Below are positions 11,039-21,989 of a stretch of DNA of 64,000 nucleotides, in pieces; the stretch's first letter is position 1; each line of letters starts with the position of its first letter. The notes below the pieces were generated by a model, which saw only the letters and a list, made by a program, of their open reading frames with translations, searched no databases and was not told the origin of the DNA. The position numbers and the translations under genes were made by a program. The DNA is from Mesorhabditis belari. Taxonomy: Eukaryota > Nematoda > Chromadorea > Rhabditida > Rhabditidae. The stretch spans positions 62,001 to 126,000 of the forward strand of contig CAUEEP010000864.1 of the NCBI GenBank assembly GCA_958450365.1, written 5' to 3'.

Positions 11039-12720
11039 CTGAAAATTTGAAATCATTCACTTAAAACCTGTGGATTTTACATGGTAAAAAGAATAAAGTC
11101 AAAATCTACTGGTTTTCCATTGGATTTTTTTTGCGATTACTAAGCTAATTAAAGATTTTTAATTAATTTCAATTGTTTTTTGACGCCAGTAATGAAAAGT
11201 ATAGAAAAAGACAGGTGTCATTTTAAAGCAAAACGTCTGGAATGACTTGTGATAAAAAAGGAAAGCTTTCTAATGAGAAAAAGGAAGAGATTATTGCATT
11301 GTCACAGATTCAATTTTGAGTCTAGACTTTGAAATTCCCATTGTATTGGATGGAGGATTGGAGGAAAACAAATGAAAGACCTGGGGATTGTTCGGGTTTT
11401 GTTCAAGCTCAGGTTCATTTTTCGTTCGATTTTTATTAATTTTTATTAATTTTATTAATGCGTTTTCGCACTTTATTTTTTTCTGAATAAAGTATTTATA
11501 TAAATGATTTATCTATAAATGATTTATTTATGAATGATATAAAATTATTCCACTTGCATTTATAAATGAGAAACAAATCCGCAGGGAAAACTAACGAAAC
11601 AGCCATTTTTGGAAAACGTGAAAGCAGCCATTTTTTTGCTCTGCTGCCCTTTACTAAAATAGCTGTAAAATCTTTAGAAAAGAGATATCTCAAGGCGGTT
11701 TTTGTAACCATCGATCTGTATTCGATTCAGCTTTAGCATGATCTATAAAACGTATAAAAGATATCAAGAGCGAGAGAATTTGAAGATTGAAGAAAAAAAT
11801 GAAGGGTGCATGAGAGCATCACACTTTAGAGCATCACACTTTCAACAACACATTGGTCTTTCTAATGCAGCAAGCATTAGATTAATTGATATTGGGTTGA
11901 TGGAAAAGTTGTTTCCGAAATTTGGGGAGTGTACCTTAAATTTGTCAAGTTTTGACGTTTTATAGCTTATGCTAAAGCTGAATCCAATACAGATCGATGG
12001 GTACAAAAAGTCTTGAGTTATCTCTTTTCTAAAAGATTTTACAGCTATTTTAGTAAAGTAAAGGGCAGCAGAGCCAAAAAATGGATGTTTCCACGTTTTC
12101 AGAAAATGGCTTTTCGTTAGTTTTCCGTGCGAATTTGTTTCTCATTTCTAAATGCTAGTGGAATAATTTATATCATTTATAAATAAATCATTTATAGATA
12201 AATCATTTATATAAATACTTTATTCAGAAAGAAATAAAGTGCGATAACGCATTAATAAAATCTATTATATTAGATATTAATTTTGCATTTAATTTGCATA
12301 TTAATTTGTCGTCTTTATTTCTCTAGCTTTAATCGAACGAAAAATGAACCTGAGCTTGAAAAAAACCGGAACAATCCCCAGGTCTTTCATCCTCCAATCC
12401 TCCATCCAATAAATGGGAATTTCAAAGTATGGGCTCAAAATTGAATCTGTGACAATGCAATAATCTCTTCCTTTTTCTCATTAGAAAGCTTTCCTTTTTT
12501 ATCACAAGTCATTCCAGACGTTTTCCTTTAAAATAACATCTGTCTTTTTCTATACTTTCCATTACTGACGTCAAAAAACAATTGAAATTAATTAAAAATC
12601 AAATTTTTAATTAGCTTAGTAATAGCAAAAAAAATCCAATGGAAAACCAATAGATTTTGGCTTTATTCTTTTTACAATGTAAAATCCACAGGTTTTAAAT
12701 GAATGATTTCAAATTTTCAG
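11039..12720. mobile_element. Foldback-type element with ~715-bp terminal inverted repeats
   Basis: The left arm (11,039-~11,755) and right arm (~11,951-12,720) are inverted copies around a ~190-bp centre. The tips are CTGAAAATTTGAAATCATTCA-like on the left and its complement ending in TTTTCAG on the right. No transposase is encoded. Parts of the arm recur at 1,000-1,600, 22,780-23,100, 33,900-34,470 and 35,163-35,570. The centre, with ATGAAGGGTGCATGAGAGC, recurs inverted at 21,360-21,490. The right tip doubles as the acceptor of the next gene's exon. Confidence 0.8.
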
Positions 12721-13579
12721 GACAAGGAGAAGCTATTGAATTTCACGAATTTAAGAGGTGGGTTTTTAGAGCAATTTTAATTTAAAATTTAAAGCAAATT
12801 AAAAAAGCAATTTGTATAAGAGAGTTTATTTTATTTGTATAAGATCTTATAGAGTTTGTATAAGAGATATTTTAAGATTTATTAACTTTAAAATATAGAC
12901 GATTAAAAATGAAACAAGTTTCAGCTTAATATTTTAAAAGTAAACAAAAACTAATAATCTTTCAGTGTGTCAAGCAGAAAGATTTTCCACAGAAAAATGG
13001 GCTCCTTGTCCTTCACTTAGAGTGAGTTGTGTGGTGCCAGATATCAGCGGTGCTTTGAAGGGTACCATAGCTTGTTCCGATATTACTCGAGTAAGATAGA
13101 TATTTTAAAGGTTCCCATTTTAGCCGCATCTTCCAATTGATTGGCCTTGTATCAGAGCGGTTGAATTGTGTAATGGAAATCGAGATTGTCCAAATGGTGA
13201 AGATGAGGAACCGAACATGTGCATGTTTCATTCTTTGGTTCGTTTTAATTTAATGCTAGAACTTTAAACGAATTTCTGTAATGGTAGTCCAGTTAAAAGC
13301 CTTTCCTGGTGTTGGAATCCAGTTAAAAGCCTTTAAAGGGGAGATTTATCCATTTAAATTTGTATTTTTATGATTCAAATATTTAGCTTTAAAGTAAAGA
13401 GATTTCATCTAGCTTTTAAACTAAGCATCGAGCTTTTAAACTTTCAAAACAACACCCATAAAAATCTCAATTTTCAGAATCAAGGATCATTGCGTCAATT
13501 GCAGCGGGACTTTTTGAGATTCAGTAATGCTACACCGTCGTCAAGTACACCCTATGAATTCGTGAAAATCAAGTCTTAG
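12721..13579 (+). CDS. Short secreted-type gene with one LDL-receptor class A repeat
   Basis: Four exons join in phase: 12,721-12,757, 13,021-13,090, 13,124-13,237 and 13,478-13,579 (stop TAG). The product runs from GQGEAIEFHEF through SCVVPDISG and ACSDITR into an LDLa-like repeat. There, the Cys spacing and the segment CNGNRDCPNGEDEE supply the acidic calcium-binding face typical of that fold. It ends NATPSSSTPYEFVKIKS. LDLa repeats are extracellular ligand-binding modules. The exon phases (2, 0, 0) all agree, and the introns of 263, 33 and 240 nt have GT-AG ends. No ATG or signal peptide is visible because the 5' exons were not found; upstream lies the foldback element. It could be the 3' end of a longer receptor. 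Confidence 0.75.
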
Positions 13580-13589
13580 CCATATACGG

Positions 13590-14640
13590 GTGAGTTTTGA
13601 AGGTAAAACAACAATGACATTAATGATCAATGATCAATGATTGACGGATTATCAACAAATCTATAAAAAGCCCAACAAAATTATTAAAACCCTAGGGTTT
13701 AAGTTAGGCTAAGCTAAGACTCGGCTGCACCAGGAAGAGACAAGCAGCTCAAAGAAGATCCAAGGCCTGGCTCTAGCTTTGTCTGGTTTACAGGGAAAAT
13801 CCAGTTAAAAGCCTTTTCTGGTGTTAGAATCCAGTTAGAAACCGTTCCTTGTTAGAATCCAGTTAAATCATTCACTTTAGATAAACTCCAGCTAAACTAT
13901 CAAAATTTAACTGAAAACATTTACAGAATTCGACTAACGTTTGGAATGGTCTCCTTTTTCACCTCGAATTACTCGAAATCGGCTCTCTTACTAGAATTCA
14001 TAGAATTGTTGTCGAATTTTCTTTCTCTCTGCACAAAAAGATTTTTGGAATTGTCGATTTCTCTCTTTTTATTGATTCATCACTTTCTCGCTGAACAAAT
14101 GCAAATGTTAATCATTCATTGTCCGAATACGAAACATATATAAAAGAACTTCAGAAATGGACTAGAAAGAGTGTGTTTGAGCACAAAATATACTTGAAGA
14201 ACACAACTTCTTTGAAACAACTTTGACTTTGAAACAAGAATTGAGTCTATTTTGATTATTTCGTCATTATTGCTAGCTTAAGTAAGCTAGAAAAGATTTT
14301 TTTATTTTCGAAATCTCGAAAGACGACGAGACTTAAATGTCAGCTGCTTCTTAGGTGTGACAGCTGCTTGTTAGCTATGTCAGCTGCTTGTTAGGCGTTA
14401 AATCTTTCCATGTAGAGCTCCTATATCTTTGTGGGATGTGCTGTGGCCAGATATCTTTGTCAAGCAATTTTTATTATCAAAGTCATTATAAAGGTATCAT
14501 GGTAAGCTTTCTGAGTGGTTTGATCCAATGAAAATTAACAATTAAACAGACAAACAGAAATTAAACCAGCTCCAAATTTTTGAATTCGAAGCCCTCAACA
14601 TTGAAATTTTAGCCTCAGCTTTTGAAATTTTCTATTTGCT
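13590..14640. other. Intergenic stretch with small repeats
   Basis: Nothing coding is recognised. It holds copies of AATCCAGTTAAAAGCC (13,289-13,870 and the gene's last intron), a short TCAGCTGCTTGTTAG array at 14,338-14,395, and a block at 14,105-14,205 matching 5,735-5,835 inverted. Confidence 0.5.
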
Positions 14641-14654
14641 ACAAACACCTGAAG

Positions 14655-15540
14655 TTTTTGAGGCTTGTGATTTGCAGATTGAATTTGACTAAAATTAAGC
14701 TGATCAATTGAAAGCTGAACGTTTGAAGACAGTCATTTTCAAAACTAGGTGACCTCTAGAAAGAAAATTAGTGAGAGAAGACTCCATTACAAGCTACGAT
14801 GCTGAGGAATGAATAAACGTAGGTCTATGCAAAGGTTGACAAAAATTGGATGAAGTCGAACTTCTCCATGTGATAGAATTCAATGATTTGGATATCAATG
14901 AAAGCCTTCTTTGGTGAATGATAATGTTTTAAATTTGGTTGACTGTTAGTGTAGCAAAATAGTCAAATAAATTAGTATAAAACTTCTAACTACCGTTACC
15001 AGTTTTCCCTTTAGCCCAATTTTAGTCTGATTTTTTGAGGCTTGTGATTTGCAGATTGAATTTGACTAAAATTAAGCTGATCAATTGAAAGCTGAACGTT
15101 CAAAGACGGTCATTTTCAAAACTAGGTGACCTCTAGAAAGAAAATTAGTGAGAGAAGACTCCATTACAAGCTACGATGCTGAAGAATGAATAAACGTAGG
15201 TCTATGCAAAGGTTGACAAAAATTGGATGGAGTCGAACTTCTCCAGGGAATAGAATTCAATGATCTGGATACCAATGAAAGCAGTCTTTGGTGAATGATA
15301 ATGTTTTAAATCTGATTGACTGTTTTTGTAGCAAAATAGTCAAATAAATTCGCGTAAAACTTCTAATATAGCTAATGTACGTCGATTTTTCAAATACCAT
15401 CGAGTACCAAGATAATCACCGGATTTCTTTTGTTTTACAAAACTCGTAAACGCTTCTTGGCTTAATCAAATTTGTTTTAGTTGCAAAGAAGAAGTTTTCC
15501 TTGTCATTCTGCACTTGTTGCTGGTCCTGTCAACGATTTT
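14655..15540 (+). repeat. Repeat R6: 375-bp direct repeat pair plus shared tail
   Basis: Two units of about 330 bp begin at 14,660 and 15,035 (TTGAGGCTTGTGATTTGCAG), a period of 375. The array occurs inverted at 24,850-25,760, with the same 375-bp spacing between units. Single units or tails occur at 28,800-29,340 and 34,915-35,160. No reading frame is preserved. Confidence 0.8.
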
Positions 15541-16154
15541 CTTTTAATTTTTTATTTCAAAACACCAACGATCCCAAAAACATCACTTTTCTTTTAGTGG
15601 AAAACGGAAAAGTATAAAAAACCCGCACAGGCTGTGGATTCCAGAGGTCCCGAGATTCCATGTGATTCGCTCTACCCATTCGACCTACCCATTCGATCCT
15701 TCTGCAAATTTTTTTGTGAATATAGAAGAAAAAAGCTTCGTAAAATAGAGGATTAAAAAAGTGAGAAATGAGAAAAAGAATGCAAAAGATTGTGGACGGT
15801 GAAAGGAAGGAAAAACAGAAATTTTGACTATATGTTAGGGGGAATCTTGTGATCTATTGGAGACTTGACAATGAAGATTTGAAGACAAGAAAATGAGGAA
15901 AAGAAAAAGTATGTTTTGATAAGTTAGCGCACAAAATAGAAAGCATCATGAGATTTGCAAAGGTTTCTTTTACAAAAATTCCTGAATGAGCTGAGCATTT
16001 CAATTAAAAGAATTAAAATAATTTCCAAAATAAATCTGAGAGCTGAAAATTTTTTGAACAAATTATTGATTGATTTACCAGCCTACACTTGACCAAGATT
16101 TGAATGTTATTGATTTTCAACAACAAGAAAGAATCTAGCGATTGGGTTTTGCGT

Positions 16155-16335
16155 TCTTTGCTGAACAAATCAAAGCTTTGTGAACAAATCAAAGCTTTGC
16201 TGAACAAATCAAAGCTTCAGAACAAATCAAAGCTCTGCTGAACAAATCAAAGCTTCAGAACAAATCAAAGCTCTGCTGAACAAATCAAAGCTTCAGAACA
16301 AATCAAAGCTCTGCTGAACAAATCAAAGCTTAGTG
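16155..16335 (+). repeat. Minisatellite, unit CTGAACAAATCAAAGCT
   Basis: About nine copies alternate between AACAAATCAAAGCTTCAG and AACAAATCAAAGCTCTGCTG. The minus-strand frame across it is a repeat artefact. Confidence 0.85.
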
Positions 16336-16618
16336 AAAGGAAAAAGATTAGTGAAAGGAGTGCTTGGATTGGCGTGAAAATTGAAGATTGACGTGACGTG
16401 AACTTGGATTGACTCTTTTTCGCATTTGTTTTTGATCTAAAGAAAAAATGAGAGGACACCGAAAAAATAGGATACAAACAGACAGATACCATAGGATATG
16501 AAGCTCTCGTGTTGCCCATCGCTATAGGAAAGCAGGTGACGCGGAGGCAAGAAAAGACACGAATGGGGAAAGGTACGGTAAGCGGGACAGGAAAAAGGAG
16601 GAACGGCAATTCGATCTA
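16336..16618. other. Intergenic stretch, nothing recognised
   Basis: No convincing exon, repeat partner or RNA gene was found; short open frames here lack splice support. Confidence 0.4.
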
Positions 16619-16619
16619 C

Positions 16620-16895
16620 ATATGCATCCGATGATATTCAGAATATTTAAATTGGCTAGTCCAACATTAAGATATTTGAGCTCAAAGTTGGGGTGCAAAA
16701 GGGGATGGGTATCGAATAGAATGCACTTTAAAAGAACACGTCATGCACAAGGGTCTTGCAGCTTCGAGTTTAGCAAATTTCGAAGTGTAATATCTTTTTT
16801 CCAGACAGGCGAATTTTTCAGTTGTCAGAATTTCTATTTTTACATGCAAGAAAAACTTTAATAGACAAAAATTTTAAAAAAACGAAAAACCGGCG
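16620..16895. repeat. Repeat copied inverted at 45,798-46,072
   Basis: The block from the ATGCATCCGATGATATTCAG region to AAAAAACGAAAAACC is found inverted at 45,798-46,072. There its end forms the breakpoint that cuts the SUV39-type gene. Confidence 0.8.
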
Positions 16896-17400
16896 GAGTT
16901 TTGGTGCTCAAAAGTCGTAACATTTGAAAAAACACAGAAATTATCAAATTTTAATACTTCTTAATCACAATCGTCCCTGTCTTGGTTCAGCTGGTCCGTG
17001 ATGTTGCAAAAAACACCATTGAACAAAAAATTTATTAGTAGAAATCATGCAACGTCGAATGTAATGAGAATCCAAAAATAGAGAGATTTATTTTTCGCAG
17101 CTTTTAATCTCAAGGCAAGGATGAAGAAGCACAAAGATTTTCCTTGCTCGTTTTGTGATTTTGCTGGTTATTTGGAGACATTTTCAAGTTTTAAAGGAAG
17201 CTGAATGGAATTAATGAAATCAAATCGAGAAAACTATTTTAAAGATGTGAATGTAATCAACTATTGTTCAATTTTAAAATGTCAACTACCTGAAAAGTCG
17301 TTTAAAAATTTAGGGACTTTGTTTTAAGGCCGCATTTCTTTTTTCCTGTTTTCTTGCGTTACTTGGAACCTTTTTCATGTATTCCTTTATTCAAACGATA

Positions 17401-17639
17401 TCAGGCTGTTAAATGCACAAAACAAACATCTCCACATCCAGCTTGATGTCCATATGCACATGGCCAACTCCACGCCTTCTCCTCAGAAATCATCCAATCA
17501 CCAGATGCTCCATAGAGGTAAGTGCACGTTTTGTGATATGCTCCTTTTCGAAAAACAGTCACAATGTCGATACGTCCTTCCCATTTATAACCATAAGTCG
17601 CTGCACGCTCTGCTAGCGATTGGATCACGTCATCTTGTT
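17401..17639 (-). CDS. C-terminal exon of a Cys/Trp-rich protein
   Basis: After an ATGGCTAG acceptor at 17,640, 78 residues are encoded to a TGA at 17,401-17,403. They begin QDDVIQSLAERAATYGYKWE and include RKGAYHKTCTYLYGASGDW, WSWPCAYGHQAGCGD and a final VCFVHLTA. Four cysteines and many aromatic residues suggest a folded extracellular domain. The composition and even codon use make chance unlikely. Upstream exons were not found; the MITE at 17,771-18,351 lies on that side. I do not recognise the family. Confidence 0.6.
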
Positions 17640-17770
17640 CTAGCCATTAGAAAGGGTCTTGAAAGTAACGTCTAAAATAAAGTATTGTCTCAATTACGAC
17701 TCTGACTAGTGATCGCTAGGCCAAGTTTTAAAGCAAAGAAATGTAGAGAAGTTTGGCACTTTGATGGTTG

Positions 17771-18351
17771 GGGGCCACCTATATTTTTGATTTTCCAATT
17801 TTCTAGGGGTAATCGAGGGCGCTGAGCACGAATTTGTCATTTTTAGCATAAGATAATAAACTAATAAACATAAATTTTTAGCATTTCAACTAACAGAACC
17901 AACATTTTGACGCGTTGGAAATTACGCTTCTAGGCGCTATTCAGGTTGGGAAGGGGGGCAGTTTTTTCTCTTCAAAACCACTTTTTCTCGGGTAGCTTTA
18001 TGCGTAGATTCCGAAAAACACAACTAGAGCTTGGGAGAATGAGTTTAAGCCCAACTTTGGGGCTCCAAAGTGCATAATTTAACCTACTAATTACGTTTCT
18101 GCTCAAATTGAAGGGAAATAAAAAATTTTTTGCAAATTTCGACCATTTGGTCCCCCAAATGAGTCAAAATTGCAAAAAATAGCTTGAGTACACAAATTTA
18201 AAGGTGCATTTAGAGTGCAAAAAAGTGTAGTTTTCAACGTGTCAAAATGTCGGCTTTTCCATTAAAAACCCATTCTAAAACTGTCAAATTCGTGCTCAGC
18301 GTCCTTGATTACTCGAAGAAAAGTGGAAAAATCAAAAATATAGGTGGCCCC
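17771..18351. mobile_element. Inverted-repeat element with ~65-bp TIRs
   Basis: The left end, GGGGCCACCTATATTTTTGA, and the right end, its exact complement, are followed inward by matching GAGTAATC..AGG.CGCTGAGCACG blocks. The 581-bp element encodes nothing. A target-site duplication is not obvious. Confidence 0.8.
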
Positions 18352-18355
18352 GAGC

Positions 18356-18470
18356 CGAACGGAGCCGAACCCTCGACCTCGAGTTTAGAAATCCTAGTGC
18401 ACGAGAAGTAGTGCGTTTACGAGCACAAAATGAAGCTGAAGGCGAATTTACAGCTATAGAAAGATTCTAA
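18356..18470 (+). pseudogene. Exon fragment, unknown protein (recurs inverted at 60.5 kb)
   Basis: The plus-strand frame reads AERSRTLDLEFRNPSAREVV, then RLRAQNEAEGEFTAIERF and a stop. The second half is found inverted at 60,440-60,528 with the same frame and a short in-frame duplication. It begins exactly where the inverted-repeat element ends. No family is recognised. Confidence 0.35.
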
Positions 18471-18689
18471 GTGCTATAGAAAGAAGATCTATAGAAGGAT
18501 TCTCCATCTAACGCGTTTGGCACTATTTCAAACTGTAAACTCATAATATAGTTTACAAGTATTGCTTTTATTTCATAAATTATCTAGATCACAATCCCAA
18601 AGTCACCCTAAAATTGATGATTCTGTATTATGGAAAAAAATGTTTCTATTAAAATTGCTTTGTGTGAAAGAGACGATGAGGCCGGGCGG

Positions 18690-19130
18690 AGAGACAGGCA
18701 AAGTCTGCAATCATATTCATGCAATCATATTTCATTCGTTTGTCTGTCCTTTCAGCCGGTCTAAACGTCCCAATTGATTCGCATTCACCCCCGTTCCCCA
18801 ATTCTGAATTCTATATAGGCACTCGCTTGTCTCATCCCTTCCCTTCGCTCCTCTTCCCTCTCTTCCTCTTCCCTCATCTTCCCTCGTCTTCCCTCTCTTC
18901 GCTTCCCTTCCCTCCTTCCCCAATCCATTCATCCATTCGATTCTTTTCTTTATTTCACAACACTGTATATAGACATGGCTTTTGTGAAATAAAACTTTCA
19001 ATTTCTCAAAGATAACCGAATACACAGTTACACAAATCTAACAGCAAATGACTGTACTCTACAGAATTCGATGGAATATCGTAAGCCGGTCTAAATCTCC
19101 ACGATTGAGAGAATGTGATCAGATACAGCT
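18690..19130. repeat. 5' part of the 18.7-19.75 kb duplicated block
   Basis: Inverted copy of 48,740-49,170. It contains a pyrimidine-rich tract (CTTCCCTCT repeats, 18,830-18,925) that creates long but meaningless frames on both strands. Confidence 0.75.
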
Positions 19131-19746
19131 GTGATATCATACCAGCTTGTCAAGCTTACAGTAATCTCGATGACTACGGTGGAAAATATTTGGTACTGCA
19201 AGGCAGTAACGTCGCGTAACTTGGTTACGGATTACGATAGTGTCTATAGTTATGGTTACTGTAGCATCTACTGGCTGAGTCACTCTTTAGCAAAGTCGAT
19301 AAAGCAGCTAAGTTTATTACAAGTTGACGATCGGAAAACGTTTTCAAGTTATAAATTAACCGTTATCATTTATATAAATTCTTTGAAAGACAAATTCAAT
19401 TCTTTTTTCTGGAAACCCGCCAATTGCCACAAATTTGTGGAAAAGAGAAAAAGAAGAGAAAAAGAAGAGAAAAAGGAGAGAAAGGAGAAAAAGGAGAAAA
19501 AGGAGAGAAAAAGCTCACTTGATGATCATTGATTCTCGGAAAGCTTTTTATTTCACAGAAAAAGAAACGGTTAAAGCAAACAGATACGAAGATGTACTTT
19601 GGAACATTGTCAGAAATGTATTGATATTTTCCAATGATATATTGAACCCCGAATACCCCACAGGTACCGCGGTCCAAGTTTACACTCAAGCAAATCAATC
19701 TCAACACAACACTGTTTCTGGGCGCTTGAGTGTCATCATCTTTTAA
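19131..19746 (+). pseudogene. Duplicated unknown gene, copy 1 (frameshifted)
   Basis: Same gene as 48,100-48,722 on the other strand. The last exon (19,559-19,746) follows ATTTCACAG and encodes EANRYEDVLWNIVRN, LIFSNDILNPEYPTG and VYTQANQSQHNTVSG to a TAA. The upstream exon, with YSNLDDYGGKYL, carries one extra base near 19,215 (GTCGCGTAAC against GTCGGTAAC in the other copy), which shifts the frame. The purine-rich GAGAAAAAGAAG tract between the exons is probably intronic. No family is recognised. Confidence 0.5.
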
Positions 19747-19839
19747 TAATTTTTTCTAAGCGCTGGTTAATGCTAAAAAGATGTATTATATCTCAAAAAA
19801 TCACTTATTCTCTCTACCTTAATTTGATACCTAAGCGCA

Positions 19840-19930
19840 TAGAAACACTCTGGAAGCTCTAGATAAGCTTTGAAAGCTCTAGAGGCTTTAGAGGCTCTAG
19901 TAGCTATAGAAGCTCTGGAAGCTCTAGAAA
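19840..19930 (+). repeat. Short CTCTAGAGGCT / GAAGCTCTAGA array
   Basis: About seven degenerate ten-base units. The same array is found inverted near 47,920-48,000, at the edge of the duplicated block. Confidence 0.7.
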
Positions 19931-20024
19931 ATAGAAACTATCAATCAGTAAGGTATTGAAGGTATTCTTGATTTTTATCGATGTCTTTTTCCCCATCTTC
20001 GGCGCGTTATCGACCTCATCGATA

Positions 20025-20355
20025 CAAATCTCATCTTTGACCGCCCAGATCTTGGTCTCTAGAGCAGCTATCAACCTGAAAAATGGTTCGTTGGAAAGCC
20101 AAGAATGTCAGCTTTTGAATGCTATCTCATCGCAAACCCTCGTGGGTGAGTGCCTTAAAAAGTTACTTAATTATTGATCGGAGTTACGATTTAGTTAGCT
20201 ATCGAATATCGAAAGCTTATCGATATCGATAAGTATCAATAAAGGTTTTAAGCTGCTTAGTCATTACATATTGCTATGTAAAATAGCAATCAAAAGCTGA
20301 TATTCTTGACTTTCCAATGAAACAATTTTCTAGAACAGTTGCTGTTCTAGAAGCG
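20025..20355. mobile_element. Diverged inverted-repeat element
   Basis: The left arm (GGTTCGTTGGAAAGCCAAGA... GCTTTTGAATGCTAT) and the right arm (complement of GTTTCATTGGAAAGTCAAGA... GCTTTTGATTGCTAT) are inverted homologues around a core rich in TATCGATA palindromes. A second copy in the opposite orientation lies at 59,850-60,178. No coding capacity. Confidence 0.65.
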
Positions 20356-20594
20356 GAGATCTGAACGGGCAAACATAAGCATGCCATTTCGATAATATCC
20401 ATAAGTAAGCCTAGACCCAAATCCCTGATTCCATCAATCAAAAATTGAGGATTTTTGGAGCCAAAATAGCCGCTTTTTTGAATTGAGCATGAGTGAATCA
20501 TGAGTTGGCTTGAATTTCCTTTTCAATTCCTGATGCTGAATTCAAAACGCGCATTATTTTCTCCTCAAATTAAAAAAATTTTCAGAATTTTCAG

Positions 20595-20846
20595 GTTCTC
20601 CCTTCGAAGCATCCTCAGGCTCAACCGCAACAAGTTGTGACAGTAAGCTCTGAGGTAAACACAAGCAAAAACTAACGCTTACATCAAATGTTAAGCTTTG
20701 TCAAATGGAAGTAAAAACGGATGCTGACCACATGTTCCACGAAATGATCCACGGAACGAAAGACAAATATTTCTGTTTGGAATGTAAAAGCCGGTTTCCG
20801 GGAACGAAGTACCAGACCTTGTTCGACATATGCTTGAGCATAGAAA
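20595..20846 (+). CDS. Two internal exons of an unknown gene, possible zinc-knuckle segment
   Basis: Exon 20,595-20,654 (VLPSKHPQAQPQQVVTVSSE) follows TTTTCAG, and exon 20,696-20,846 follows a 41-nt intron that contains CTAAC. Both joins are phase 0. The second exon encodes HMFHEMIHGTKDKYFCLECK and FPGTKYQTLFDICLS before a GTGAGT donor. The CxxC pair and the later Cys could bind zinc, but no standard finger is complete. Neither neighbouring exon was found; on the 3' side a gene on the opposite strand begins within 25 bases. Confidence 0.55.
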
Positions 20847-20861
20847 GTGAGTGACGAAGTA

Positions 20862-21108
20862 AATTTAGGAGTTCATAATATTTAAATTTAGGAATACACT
20901 GCGTTTTGAGCAAAGAATCGTTAAATTGTCCATTTCTGTAATATTCGATGCCCATTCGGTGGTCACCTCCTCTTTCTCATCAGTTCTTTCAAACAGCGAT
21001 TCAATTGTTAATTGGTCATCGTGCATGTTTGGGCTATCCTCAGCGTCTTCAAAATTTAGGCTTCTCATGCACCCTTCATTGTCACCGGCGGCACACTTCT
21101 GCTCTGTC
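20862..21108 (-). CDS. C-terminal exon of an acidic unknown protein
   Basis: After the CTATTTAG acceptor at about 21,109 the frame reads TEQKCAAGDNEGCMRSLNF, then DAEDSPNMHDDQLTIESLF and ERTDEKEEVTTEW, to a TAA near 20,862. Composition favours real coding. A likely upstream exon at 21,200-21,275 (HALLDEVPKINEINQQKEKS) has a GTAAGA donor, but its phase does not match this exon, so one of the two may be broken. It converges tail-to-tail with the plus-strand exons ending at 20,846. Confidence 0.45.
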
Positions 21109-21359
21109 TAAATAGACAAAGTTATTTTAGCTTCAATTTCTGTTCATTCGTGCCAGATTCGTGGCAAATATTCCGAAACAAATTCACTTCACAAACTCTT
21201 ACCTCTTTCTGCTGATTTCTCTTTCTGCTGATTAATTTCATTAATTTTGGGCACTTCATCCAAAAGAGCATGCTAAATAAATCAATTTTTAAAACACCAT
21301 TTATAAGTTACTTCATCCAAGTTCATCAGTGATAATAATACAATCGTCGTCAAGCACAC

Positions 21360-21490
21360 TTTCGTCGACCAATGTGTTGTTGAAAGTGTGATGCTCTAAA
21401 GTGTGATGCTCTCATGCACCCTTCATTTTTTTCTTCAATCTTTCTCGGTTCAAATTCTCTCGCCCTTGATATCTTTTATACGTTTTATAG
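21360..21490. repeat. Copy of the centre of the foldback element
   Basis: Inverted copy of 11,765-11,880 (ATGAAGGGTGCATGAGAGCA and flanks). On the minus strand its continuation reads FNNTLVDESVLDDDCIIITD before a stop. That may be a decayed exon of the acidic gene next to it. Confidence 0.6.
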
Positions 21491-21808
21491 CAATAAAGAT
21501 CTTCTATTTCAAGCAAACTATTAATTAATTCATAAGCTTTTCATTTAAAAAACAGATTTATGACAAAGTGTCCAAAGAATTTTCGGCCAACTTTTTAGAC
21601 TAACAAAAAGTCCCCAACCAATAGCAAACATTAGAACCGGACTGTTGCTAGGCAGCCAGGTAAATCGCGGACTTCATCCTTGCACTTGAGATTAAAAGCT
21701 GCAAAAAATAAATCTCTCTATTTTTGGATTCTCATTACATTCGACGTTGGATGATTTCTACAAAAAAACATATAAATAATTTTCGAATATTACTTGGATG
21801 ATTTTTAG

Positions 21809-21989
21809 GCGAGGAACTCACCCTTAACTACTATCCTACAACCGTTAAGCCAAAGAACTCAAAGAAAGGAAGGACCAAATGTTGGTGAGTGAAAATCCAT
21901 TTTCTGGTTTACTGTTTTGAAAAATTTATAGGTGCTATGAAAAGAAGTGTCGTGGTTGGCTCCCTGCAGCAAGCGAGCAAGACGATTAG
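21809..21989 (+). pseudogene. 3' fragment of a SUV39-type methyltransferase gene
   Basis: Two exons (21,809-21,884 and 21,932-21,989) encode the end of the SET domain (GEELTLNYYPTTVKPKN) and the post-SET zinc motif CWCYEKKCRGWLPAASEQDD. They match the last two exons of the gene at 44,919-45,798, in opposite orientation, with the 47-nt intron retained. Against that gene there is Asn to Thr, Asp to Tyr, and a slightly longer tail because the stop codon differs. The catalytic SET core and pre-SET are absent, so the fragment cannot act as an enzyme. The copied block runs on to about 22,062. Confidence 0.85.

Noticed and set aside
16265..16609. 114-residue minus-strand frame
   Set aside because: Half is minisatellite; the remainder has no splice support.
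18719..19025. Overlapping ~98-residue frames on both strands
   Set aside because: Produced by a pyrimidine/purine-rich tract; repetitive composition and no domain.
19131..19400. Single long upstream exon through YSYGYCSIYW in the duplicated gene
   Set aside because: That part contains TACTGTAGCATC-type noncoding motifs and a plausible GTAACT donor precedes it, so it is more likely intronic.
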